A DNA stretch of 64,000 nt. It comes from Styela clava (lineage: Eukaryota; Chordata; Ascidiacea; Stolidobranchia; Styelidae). Below, piece after piece: positions 35,001-46,024 of the stretch; position 1 is the first letter of the stretch, and the number at the start of each line of letters is the position of its first letter. Both the position numbers and the translations under genes were made by a program. The notes below the pieces were generated by a model. It was not told where the DNA came from. It saw only the letters and a list, made by a program, of their open reading frames with translations, and searched no databases. The DNA is taken from assembly GCF_964204865.1 (NCBI RefSeq), contig NC_135254.1, positions 9,429,001 to 9,493,000 of the forward strand, given 5' to 3'.

Positions 35001-37743
35001 GAATATAAAATACATATTAAAATTTAAAAAAAATCCACCGTGCGGAAAGTAGGGAAATTCCCCCCAATTTGATGAAAATATTTGAGAAATCGTCTATTTA
35101 ACTCAGTTAAAGCGTAATTTATCCAAGAAAGAATATTTTCTCATCCAATTCATTAATACGGTGTATTTGGTAGACAAATATAAAATACATATTAAAATTT
35201 ATAAAAAATCCACCGTGCGGAAAGTAGGGAAATTCCCCTCAATTTAATGAAAATATTTAAGAAATCGTCTATCCAACTCAGTTAAAAAATAATTTATGCA
35301 AGAAAGAATATTTTCTCATCCAGTTCATTAATACAGTGTATTTGGTGGACAAATATAAAATAAATATTAATATTTAAAAAAAATCCACCGTGCGGAAAGT
35401 AGGGAAATTCCCCTCAATTGAAGAAAAAAATATAAGAAATCGTCAATTTGACTCAGTTAAAGCGTAATTTAGGTAAGAAGGAGTTTTTTCTCATCCAATT
35501 CATTAATGCAGTGTTTTTGGTGGACAAATATAAAATACATATTAAAATTTAAAAAAAATCCACCGTGCGGAAAGTAGGGAAATTCCCCCCAATTGAAGAA
35601 AAAAATATAAGAAATCGTCAATTTAACTCAATTAAAGCGTAATTTAGGTAAGAAGGAATTTTTTCTCATCCAATTCATTTATGCAGTGTTTTTGGTGGAC
35701 AAATATAAAATACCTATTAAAATTTTAAAAAAATCCACCGTGCGGAAAGTGGGGAAATTCCCCCCAATTGAAGAAAAAAATATAAGAAATCGTCAATTTA
35801 ACTCAATTAAAGCGTAATTTAGGTGAGAAGGAATTTTTTCTCATCCAATTCATTAATGCAGTGTGTTTGGTGGACAAATATAAAATACATATTAAAATTT
35901 AAAAAAAATCCACCGTGCGGAAAGTAGGGAAATCCCCCTCAATTAAAAAATATATATAAGAAATCGTCAATTTGACTCAGTTAAAGTGTAATTTAGGTAA
36001 GAAGGAATTTTTTCTCATCCAATTCATTAATGCAGTGTGTTTGGTGGACAAATATAAAATACATATTAAAAGTTAAAAAAAATCCACCATGCGGAAAGTA
36101 GGGAAATTCGGTACTCTCGAAATATGGACACAAAGATGACGCACAACCTGAATATAAAAGGTGTACCAGGATAGGTTCAGATTTAGAATCTAGATTGTAC
36201 GCTTTGGGGAGCGCAGGGAATAATCCATTTATGCAGAAAATAATTTTTTCTCATCCAATTTATTAATACAGTGTATTTGGTGGACGAATATAAAATACAT
36301 ATTAAAATTTAAAAAAAATCCACCTTGCGGAAAGTAGGGAAATTCCCCCCAATTTGATGAAAATATTTGAGAAATCGTCTATTTAACTCAGTTAAAGCGT
36401 AATTTATCCAAGAAAGAATATTTTCTCATCCAATTCATTAATACGGTGTATTTGGTGGACAAATATAAAATACATATTAAAATTTAAAAAAAATCCACCG
36501 TGCGGAAAGTAGGGAAATTCCCCTCAATTTAATGAAAATATTTAAGAAATCGTCTATCCAACTCAGTTAAAAAATAATTTATGCAAGAAAGAATATTTTC
36601 TCATCCAGTTCATTAATACAGTGTATTTGGTGGACAAATATAAAATAAATATTAATATTTAAAAAAAATCCACCGTGCGGAAAGTAGGGAAATTCCCCTC
36701 AATTGAAGAAAAAAATATAAGAAATCGTCAATTTGACTCAGTTAAAGCGTAATTTAGGTAAGAAGGAGTTTTTTCTCATCCAATTCATTAATGCAGTGTT
36801 TTTGGTGGACAAATATAAAATACATATTGAAATTTAAAAAAAATCCACCGTGCGGAAAGTAGGGAAATTCCCCCCAATTGAAGAAAAAAATATAAGAAAT
36901 CGTCAATTTAACTCAATTAAAGCGTAATTTAGGTAAGAAGGAATTTTTTCTCATCCAATTTATTTATGCAGTGTTTTTGGTGGACAAATATAAAATACCT
37001 ATTAAAATTTTAAAAAAATCCACCGTGCGGAAAGTGGGGAAATTCCCCCCAATTGAAGAAAAAAATATAAGAAATCGTCAATTTAACTCAATTAAAGCGT
37101 AATTTAGGTGAGAAGGAATTTTTTCTCATCCAATTCATTAATGCAGTGTGTTTGGTGGACAAATATAAAATACATATTAAAATTTAAAAAAAATCCACCG
37201 TGCGGAAAGTAGGGAAATCCCCCTCAATTAAAAAATATATATGAGAAATCGTCAATTTGACTCAGTTAAAGTGTAATTTAGGTAAGAAGGAATTTTTTCT
37301 CATCCAATTCATTAATGCAGTGTGTTTGGTGGACAAATATAAAATACATATTGAAAGTTAAAAAAAATCCACCATGCGGAAAGTAGGGAAATTCGGTACT
37401 CTCGAAATATGGACACAAAGATGACGCACAACCTGAATATAAAAGGTGTACCAGGATAGGTTCAGATTTAGAATCTAGATTGTACGCTTTGGGGAGCGCA
37501 GGGAATAATCCATTTATGCAGAAAATAATTTTTTCTCATCCAATTTATTAATACAGTGTATTTGGTGGTCGAATATAAAATACATATTAAAAGTTAAAAA
37601 AAATCCACCATGCGGAAAGTAGGGAAATTCGGTACTCTCGAAATATGGACACAAAGATGACGCACAACCTGAATATAAAAGGTGTACCAGGATAGGTTCA
37701 GATTTAGAATCTAGATTGTACGCTTTTGGGAGCGCAGGGAATA
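32000..37743 (+). repeat. Left tandem array, ~175-bp monomer with 1,285-bp higher-order repeat
   Basis: The monomer landmark 'gcggaaagtaggg' recurs about every 175 bp (for example 33404, 33579, 33754, 33930). Monomers alternate between types marked 'tgaaaatatt..gaaatcgtc' and 'gaagaaaaaaatataag'. Five units carry an embedded MITE, whose 'ggtactctcg' starts at 32662, 34825, 36110, 37395 and 37631. The spacing 34825-36110-37395 is exactly 1,285 bp twice, equal to six plain monomers plus one MITE-bearing unit of about 236 bp. The last interval (37395 to 37631) is a single such unit. Apparent reading frames here are not genes. Confidence 0.92.
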
Positions 37744-38402
37744 AATGACCGTCTCACTGCTACTGTTCCCGACAGACAACTCAATAACAATTCTACCTCT
37801 ACATGATTCCAAATGGGATATAAAAGTATAATTTATTCAATCACAAGCAATTAAATAGTTTTTATAATTCGTTTGTAACTGTTCTCAAATTTTTTGATCG
37901 GCACATACTTTCAGACTATTATTTACTCCTTTCAACTGATGACAAAGAATCGCCGTGATGTTTACGTTACGGATAGTTATATTGCTGGTTGTATTTTTCA
38001 CCAACATACCAGCATGCATCACCATCTAATGACTGATGTAAGTCAATCTTTCAATCTTTGATGTTTTTAATTTTTCAGGCGGATAGGAAACAACCAATAA
38101 ATATATCCGAGGCTCGAGAACCCCGGTGTAATTGATTTATAATATAATATATTTATATATGTATAAGTTGATTTCATGATTACTTTTGTTACAAAAATAT
38201 GAAAAAAACAATTTGACGCCGAACACCTCGGATTTGAATGTAAAACTGCTGGAATATACTTGCGGAACTATGATCGAAAACCATTGGTATAAACAAAATT
38301 AGGGTTGGAAAAATCGACATTGTTTTTTTATCTAAAAAGTCCATATTCATCTTTCCTACAACACTTTAATATCATACTTATATCATCTCATTTGTTTTAC
38401 AG

Positions 38403-39807
38403 TTAAATTTAGGAAACTATAGCGTGATTGTTTCTGCGTGCAGGATAAATGGAAATCACTGGGTTCTTTTGGTGAGGATGAAGTTTTGTTTTGAAATTTC
38501 AATAATATTCAATAAATAAAAAATTGTTGTGGCATAATTACATATTGCTTTTTTGTATTTGATTCTTCATTTTGATTCGAACAAAATATCTTTGTAATTC
38601 ATTGACACAACGAGAAATAATTTCTACTTTCTGAATCCGTATGGAAGTTCAATTGAAGAGACCGCTCACGCATGTAAAAATTATAAGTGAGTTCAATTCC
38701 TGAAATACATCTTATCGTTAGCCATTTCAACTACAAGCTAAAGTAGAAACTCAATAAACCTTTACTTCACTGTTGCCAGATCGCTTTCAAATCCTGGAGT
38801 GGATTTTTTAAAATTATCTTCTTTACAGTTATCCAGTCCTTTATTTTTAATATTCTATTTCTCTTGTTGAAAGTATTCGGCTGTTTTCGTAAAAACGTGT
38901 CCTGTTCTTACAAATAATATATGAACTACATAATCACATTGTACCAGTAACAAACTGTATTTACAATTGGAATGACATTGACAATTGTGAATGACATTGA
39001 AATTGAATGAAAAGTATTGATTTTTAAAAATGAAGTTACATGAAAAGTATATTAGTAAAACTGAATTTACACACGTTACAACACACAGAAACTGGATGAA
39101 TTTACAAAAAGAATGCGAAAACTGGACACCAATGGTTACTGAACATCCCATTCAGAGGGATGGATCCAGTTGTGGAATTTACGTGATAAAGGTATATAGG
39201 AAGTCATACAAATTTAATTATCCATACATCAGTATATGTTCTTTGTCAATTTATTCACAAGAAATTGTTCCATAAGAATTTATTAATTTATTTTCATATA
39301 CCAAACAACATTCTCATGATTTTCTTCACACTATTTTGCGTTATTTTGAAACAACTTATTTTGTCTATTGGTTCTTTGGCATATATTCGATTGCAGTTCG
39401 CTTGGATGATGCTGGAAACTAAAAGCATCCATGTTGTTTCACCAATCGATGAAAGGGCGAAAATTGCCAGTTGGGTGATTTAGAATTCCGGTATGACGAA
39501 ATGAATATTTGATATTTAGATAATTATCTAAACATTACGCAGTTAAAAAATACATTTTTGACAGACTGCGTGGAGACGTACTACAGTTTTTGTGGGGAGA
39601 CGGGAGAATGAGAATGGGTAAGTAACCTAATAGGTGTTCAATAAACATGCAATATATAATTTTATATTCATGTTATTTTGACTTTTTTTAAAGATTGGCT
39701 GTGATGTGTGTCCACGCTGGTTTTATGCTGGATGCTACAACGGAGATATTGCGGAGATATTGGACGTACTTTGGAAATGTCCAGCATACGAGGCCGGTTG
39801 GCATTAA
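38403..39807 (+). pseudogene. Ulp1 (C48) cysteine peptidase with PHD-type finger, decayed
   Basis: Exon-like blocks join in phase: 38403-38471 (ends GNHWVLL, the catalytic His motif), about 38601-38686 (IDTTRN then YFLNPYGSS, where the catalytic Asp position reads Asn), 39089-39191 (HPIQRDGSSCGIYVIK, with the oxyanion Gln and the nucleophile Cys), and 39397-39483 (FAWMMLETK, ending in TAG). Further blocks 39565-39617 and 39694-39807 give an in-frame TGA and then GCDVCPRWFYAGC with WKCPA, typical of a PHD finger. Decay signs are the missing acceptor before 38601, the Asp to Asn change, an early TAG, the TGA, and loss of one zinc-binding Cys. The 5' part of the gene is absent. Ulp1 peptidases cleave SUMO-like modifiers; in transposons their role is unknown. 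Exon joins are my own reading. Confidence 0.78.
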
Positions 39808-39918
39808 AACGCATTTGATGTAAAAATAAGTTTCAAAGGGTTGCCACTTGACACTAACAAGTAGATCAAATGGCCATTTTCCGTTAACCTGTCCATTGAG
39901 TACAGAGCCATGAATATA

Positions 39919-40576
39919 CAGTAGAAGCGCTACCCACGAAATTAATTCGTTCCGAAGACCCTAGGTATTACATAAGGCGTTTTACCTGTAAATGCCCTAA
40001 TCCGTTTTAGGTCCACGTAAAACTCGGACATCATTTTCGTATAAATTATATTAATGCTTAAAATCCAACAACTACATGTTAGAATCAGATTACAGCATAA
40101 TAAATAAACAAAGAACATACGGAAAGAAGGAAGAACACAGTAATAACGAATAAAAACTAAGAACGGTATGCTTATGTACCTTTGTTTACCATCGTCATAA
40201 TCAAATGATTGATTCCCAAATTACCGTCCGCCACTGATGGAGAATTAAGACCAGAAAACTTGTTTTATTTTTTAAGTCGGTTTTTACTTGATTTGAGTCG
40301 GCGCTAATCTTTCATGTCTGGTGTTATTATTTTAATTTTGCTTATTGATATCGCCAACTTAAAGTGAACGATATTGTCATCAACGACGTCATATTCGGTA
40401 TTCTCAAAAACACCAAAAAACGATATTCGAAGGTCGCAATATTCAAATATTAGGTTTGTATTGAACATCCCTGCATTAAATTAATCTAAAATGAACAAAT
40501 ATCACTATGCAAGTTTTCGGAAAAGAATTGTTGGATTTTTCGTATCCAGAGCCTTTCGTACGTAGAGTTTCTACTG
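39919..40576. mobile_element. TA-flanked MITE inside the giant element (658 bp)
   Basis: Ends CAGTAGAAGCGCTACCCACG and, reversed, CAGTAGAAACTCTACGTACG form inverted repeats flanked by TA (39917-39918 and 40577-40578). The reading frame at 40601-40873 lies outside it and has no recognisable domain. It inserted into the centre of the giant element. Confidence 0.7.
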
Positions 40577-41228
40577 TATACAAGTTTTTCGTGATATTTA
40601 TTGCTTCCATTTTTTTGTGATTGGCGAATAAAAAACGATTTGTTGATTGATTCAAGTGGTATCTTCATTTGGGAATTGAAAGTTTCTTCATACGTTTACA
40701 GTGATCGTAGCGGCTGCTATCGATCGTATCGTCGTTTCTTCCAACGTCTTAGTACGGTGTGCCATACTTCCTTTAGCTCTTTAATACAGTTTCACAGTCT
40801 TCTAAATTCTGAGATATTTTTTAACAACAGCATTAAACGGTTCGGCGACATACATATTCGACATAACAAATGAAGCGCCATAAGTGTCAAATCGTTACTA
40901 ATCTTGATGACGCCACCTCATCTGTTAAGGTTGAAAATACTATTCTGATTTAGGCTGCTGATGTACTGGGTTAAGGCTGCACGTTCACCGAAGGTGACCC
41001 AAAGATACCAGCATAAGTTACTACTGAGGTTTTACGGAAGGTAGTGCTATATGGAGTGAGCGGGGGTGTTACGAGGTTGTAGTGTAAACCAATAAAATGA
41101 AATAAGAACTTGATAAAACTTCAAAAATAATATTTAGTTATGGAGGCAAATGGGAATGATCAATAAATATGACAAGATTTCGCTTTAATTTATATAAATT
41201 TACGATTCCGTTGATTTTAACATAAGTT

Positions 41229-44200
41229 AGGGGAATTTCCCAACTTTCCGCACGGTGGAATATTTTTAAAATTTAATATTCGTTTTATATATCACCATCA
41301 AATACACTGTATTAATGAACTGGATGAGAAAATATTATTTCTTGGATAAATTACGCTTTAACTGAGTTAAATAGACGATTTCTCAAATATTTTCATCAAA
41401 TTGGGGGGAATTTCCCTACTTTCCGCACAGTGGATTTTTTTTTAAATTTTAATATGTATTTTATATTCGTCCACCAAATACACTGTATTAATGAATTGGA
41501 TCAGAAAATATTCTTTCTTGCATAAATTATGCTTTAACTGAGTTGGACAGACGATTTCTTAAATATTTTCATTAAATTGAGGGGAATTTCCCTACTTTCC
41601 GCACGGTGGATTTTTTTTAAATTTTATTATCTATTTTATATTTGTCCACCAAACACACTGCAGTAATGAATTGGATGAGAAAAATTTCCTTCTTACCTAA
41701 ATTACGCTTTAACTGAGTTAAATTGACCGTTTCTTATATTTTTTTCTTCAATTGAGGGGAATTTCCCTACTTTCCGCAGGGTGGATTTTTTTTAAATTTT
41801 AATATGTATTTTATATCTGTCCACAAAATACATTGTATTAATGAATTGGATGATAAAAAATTCTTTCTTGCATAAATTATGCTTTAACTGAGTTGGATAG
41901 ATGATTTCTTAAATATTTCCATTAAATTGGGGGAAATTTCCCTACTTTCCGCACGGTGGATTTTTTTTAAATTTTAATATGTATTTTATATTTGTCCACC
42001 AAACACACTGCATTAATGAATTGGATGAGAAAATACTCTTTCTTGGATAAATTACGCTTTAACTGAGTTAAATAGACGATTTCTCAAATATTTTCATCAA
42101 ATTGGGGGGAATTTCCCTACTTTCCGCACGGTGGATTTTTTTTTAACTCTAATATATATTTTATATATATCCATCAAATACACTGTATTAATAAATTGGA
42201 TGAGAAAAAATTATTTTTTGCAAAAATGGGTTATTCCCTGCGCTCCCAAAAGCGTACAATCTAGATTCTAAATCTGAACCTATCCTGGTACACCTTTTAT
42301 ATTCAGGTTGTGCGTCATCTTTGTGTCCATATTTCGAGAGTACCGAATTTCCACACTTTCAGCATGGTGGATTTTTTTAAATTTTAATATGTATTTTATA
42401 TTCGTCCACCAAACACACTGCATTAATGAATTGGATGAGAAAAAATTCCTTCTTACCTAAATTACGCTTTAACTGAGTCAAATTGACAATTTCTTATATT
42501 TTTTTCTTCAATTGAGGGGAATTTCCCTACTTTCCGCATGGTGAATTTTTTTAAATTTTAATATGTATTTTATATTCGTCCACCAAACACACTGCATTAA
42601 TGAATTGGATGAGAAAAAATTCCTTCTTACCTAAATTACGCTTTAATTGAGTTAAATTGACGATTTCTTATATTTTTTTCTTCAATTGGGGGGAATTTCC
42701 CTTCTTTCCGCACGGTGGATTTATTTTAAATTTTAATATGTATTTTATATTTGTCCACCAAATACACTGTATTAATGAATTGGATGAGAAAATATTCTTT
42801 CTTGCATAAATTATTTTTTAACTGAGTTGGATAAACAATTTCTTAAATATTTTCATTAAATTGAGGGGAATTTCCCTACTTTCCGCACGGTGGATTTTTT
42901 TAAAATTTCAATATGTATTTTATGTTCGTCCACAAATACACTGTATTAATGAATTGGATGAGAAAATATTCTTTCTTGCATAAATTATTTTTTAACTGAG
43001 TTGGATAGACGATTTCTCAAATATTTTCATCAAATTGGGGGGAATTTCCCTACTTTCCGCACGGTGGATTTTTTTTAAATTTCAATATGTATTTTATATT
43101 TGTCCACCAAATACACCGTATCAATGAATTGGATGAGAAAATATTCTTTCTTGCATAAATTATTTTTTAACTGAGTTGGATAGACGATTTCTCAAATATT
43201 TTCATCAAATTGGGGGGAATTTCCCTACTTTCCGCACGGTGGATTTTTTTCAAATTTCAATATGTATTTTATATTCGTCCATCAAATACACTGTATTAAT
43301 GAATTGGATGAGAAAATATTCTTTCTTGCATAAATTATTTTTTAACTGAGTTGGATAGACGATTTCCTAAATATTTCCATTGAATTGGGGGGAATTTCCC
43401 TACTTTCCGCACGGTGGATTTTTTTTAAATTTTAATATGTATTTTATATCTGTCCACCAAATACACCGTATTAATGAATTGGATGAGAAAATATTCTTTC
43501 TTGCATAAATTATGCTTTAACTGAGTTAAATTGACGATTTCCTATATTTTTTTCTCCAATTGGGGGGAATTTCCCTACTTTCCGCACGGTGGATTTTTTT
43601 TAAATTTTAATATGTATTTATATTTGTCCAACAAAAACACTGCATTAATGAATTGGATGAGAAAAAACTCCTTCTTACCTAAATTACGCTTTAACTGAGT
43701 CAAATCAACGATTTCTTATATTTTTTTCTTCAATTGAGGGAAATTTCCCTACTTTCCGCACGGTGGATTTTTTTTAAATTTTAATATATATTTTATATAT
43801 ATCCATCAAATACACTGTATTAATAAATTGGATGAGAAAAAATTATTTTTTGCATAAATGGGTTATTCCCTGCGCTCCCAAAAGCGTACAATCTAGATTC
43901 TAAATCTGAACCTATCCTGGTACACCTTTTATTTTCAGGTTGTGCGTCATCTTTGTGTCCATATTTCGAGAGTACCGAATTTACCTACTTTCCGCATGGT
44001 GGATTTTTATTAACTTTCAATATGTATTTTATATTTGTCCACCAAACACACTGCATTAATGAATTGGATGAGAAAAAATTCCTTCTTACCTAAATTACGC
44101 TTTAACTGAGTCAAATTGACGATTTCTTATATATATTTTTTAATTGAGGGGGAATTCCCTACTTTCCGCATGGTGGATTTTTTTTAAATTTTAATATGTT

Positions 44201-44990
44201 TTTTATATTTGTCCACCAAACACACTGCATTAATGAATTGGATGAGAAAAAATTCCTTCTTACCTAAATTACGCTTTAATTGAGTTAAATTGACGATTTC
44301 TTATATTTTTTTCTTCAATTGGGGGGAATTTCCCTACTTTCCGCACGGTGGATTTTTTTTAAGTTTCAATATGTATTTTATATCTGTCCACCAAATACAT
44401 TGTATTATTGAATTGGATGAGAAAATATTCTTTCTTGCATAAATTATGCTTTAACTGAGTTGGATAGACGATTTCTTAAATATTTTCATTGAATTGAGGG
44501 GAATTTCCCTACTTTCCGCACGGTGGATTTTTTTTTAAATTTTGATATCTATTTTATATTTGTCCACCAAACGCATTGCATTAATGAATTGGATGAGAAA
44601 AAATTCCTTCTTACCTAAATTACGCTTTAACTGAGTTAAATTGGAGATTTTCTATATTTTTTTCTTAAACTGGGGGGAATTTTTCTACTTTCCGCACGGT
44701 GGATTTTTTTAAAATTTCAATATGTATTTAATATTTGTCCACCAAATACACTGTATTAATGAATTGGATGAGAAAATATTATTTCCTGCATAAATTACGC
44801 TTTTTCTGAGTTATATTGACAATTTCTTAAAAATTTTCCTTTAATTGGGGGGTATTTCCCAACTTTCCGCATAGTGGAATTGTTTTAAAATTTAATATAT
44901 GTTTTATATATCTTCATCAAATTCACTGTAATAATGAATTGGATGAGAAAAAATTATTTCCTGCATAAATTACGCTGCAACTCAGTTAAA
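41229..44990 (-). repeat. Right tandem array, inverted relative to the left
   Basis: The landmark reversed ('ccctactttccgcacggtgg') recurs about every 175 bp. Two units carry the embedded MITE (reverse orientation, ending with 'gagagtacc' at 42344 and 43976, about 1,632 bp apart). The array is shorter than the left one and lacks the 1,285-bp higher-order repeat, so the arms have evolved separately after their origin. Confidence 0.92.
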
Positions 44991-45247
44991 TTTTAGATTT
45001 TGTCGATAAATGAGTTTCTGAGCAATAATTCATTTTATCGAGGAAAAAATGTGTTGTTTCAATCATGTTTGTTTTTTATTATGTTTCAGGTCTGTTGTCA
45101 GTTTCTAAAAGGGAGAATCGCCTAATTTTTTGCATCCATGTAGGCGCAATTAAGTGAATTCGCGACAAATGTCGTGGAACATGGCGGGTTCAAATTTGGA
45201 AAAATTGGTAACTGTCCGCTCGAAGTGGCCGCTAGCTTTACCTAGGT
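44990..45247 (-). repeat. Right terminal domain of the giant element
   Basis: Reverse counterpart of 31742-32000. It ends 'ggccgctagctttacctagg' t before the target duplication. Confidence 0.85.
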
Positions 45248-45256
45248 TATATTTAG

Positions 45257-46024
45257 CTATTCGGCAGAATAGAATTATAACAGAGAGAGTACTGGAGTAG
45301 AAGCAGCGGTCAGGCTGTCAGGGAGATTTTATTTTGAGTAAGTCGGTAAAGTTTAATGAAATTTGACCTTCTGACCGGAGTTAAATTTGGGTGTCGAACT
45401 CATATACCGGTACACCCCAAAAAAGCGCTGTTTTCCCTAGTTCCTAGATACAGTAGTAGAATTTCTTAAAGATATAGGGGTGCTGGGGTGTACGGTATCT
45501 ATGGTCGTTTACCATTAAAATTGTCGGCGCAGCGGTGTGGCTCATCGTGCTAAGCCAGTAAGCGCCACAGCCACCGCACCGCTCTAATTACACTGCGTGG
45601 GTTTGCAGGTTCGAATCCAATGCGGGATGGTTATGTGCGAGAGGATCGCTGGACTCCTCGTCGCCGTAGGGTGGTTCACATAACCGGCTTCCTCCATCAT
45701 CAAGTCCATGCTTCCGAAAAACAAGTAACTAACTAATCCCATACACGACATGGAATGATAACCGGACGAGATGCCGTGGTTCGCCATATGGATAAGCGGT
45801 CTTATCTGCTTTTCCCTCCACCAAGATAAATATGTATATCCTATCCTATGTGAATAATATGTGTTTATATGATCGAACCAACAATTACTGAATTATCAAT
45901 ACACAAATGAAAAAGATATTTAACCTTTTTCATCCAACCTACTGCAACGTTTGTTCATCTTTTTTGTTGTTTATATCTGTATATAGGTATTGTAGGTAGT
46001 GAATTGCTTCTTTTCTAACCAGTT
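45257..46024. other. Intergenic with a SINE and a small palindromic MITE
   Basis: A short inverted repeat at about 45406-45495 has CCGGTACACCCC at the left and GGGGTGTACGG at the right, with TA on each side, so may be a tiny TA-flanked MITE. The rest before the SINE shows nothing else. Confidence 0.45.
45525..45835 (+). mobile_element. tRNA-derived SINE, copy 2 (best preserved)
   Basis: Box A-like 'tggctcatcgtgctaag' is followed by box B 'ggttcgaatcc' (about 45608-45618), the spacing of a tRNA-derived promoter. The body has 'gcgagaggatcgctggactc' and the tail 'gtggttcgccatatggataa', ending in 'ataaatatgtatatcctatc'. Related copies at 9221, 51957 and 60824 share this order. Confidence 0.85.

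Larger units (their letters stand above)
37744..41228. other. Central region of the giant element
   Basis: This is single-copy sequence between the arrays. It contains the Ulp1/PHD pseudogene (38403-39807) and a TA-flanked MITE (39919-40576). Sequence at 40380-40480 ('gatattcgaaggtcgcaata', ending 'gaacatccctg') resembles decayed hAT sequence. No transposase was found in either strand. Confidence 0.6.
31742..45247. mobile_element. Foldback/Mutator-like giant transposon (13.5 kb), 9-bp TSD tatatttag
   Basis: The ends are inverted repeats starting ACCTAGGTAAAGCTAGCGGC, flanked by a perfect 9-bp duplication tatatttag (31733-31741 and 45248-45256). Each arm has a unique terminal domain of about 270 bp, nearly identical between ends, then a long tandem array of a roughly 175-bp unit in opposite orientation (5.7 kb left, 3.8 kb right). 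The 3.5-kb centre holds remnants of a Ulp1/PHD gene and a nested MITE. Long inverted arms of tandem subrepeats with a 9-bp duplication match Drosophila Foldback elements, which are related to Mutator-like (MULE) transposons; Ulp1-like peptidases are known cargo of some MULE and KDZ elements. No transposase is seen, so movement would depend on another copy. Superfamily is inferred. Confidence 0.85.

Noticed and set aside
32000-37743. Regularly spaced repeats as a CRISPR-like array
   Set aside because: Units are 175-bp contiguous tandem monomers without unique spacers, in an animal genome.
40601-40873. 90-codon frame in the centre of the giant element as a transposase remnant
   Set aside because: I looked for DDE, MULE or zinc-finger motifs and saw none; Ser/Phe-rich composition fits random AT-rich sequence.
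32000-44990. The 175-bp AT-rich tandem arrays as a centromeric satellite
   Set aside because: Monomer length is suggestive, but the arrays are two inverted blocks enclosed by unique ends and a 9-bp target duplication, which fits a transposon.
45525-45620. tRNA gene at the SINE head
   Set aside because: Same sequence recurs at several places attached to a common body and tail, and the acceptor stem is not formed.
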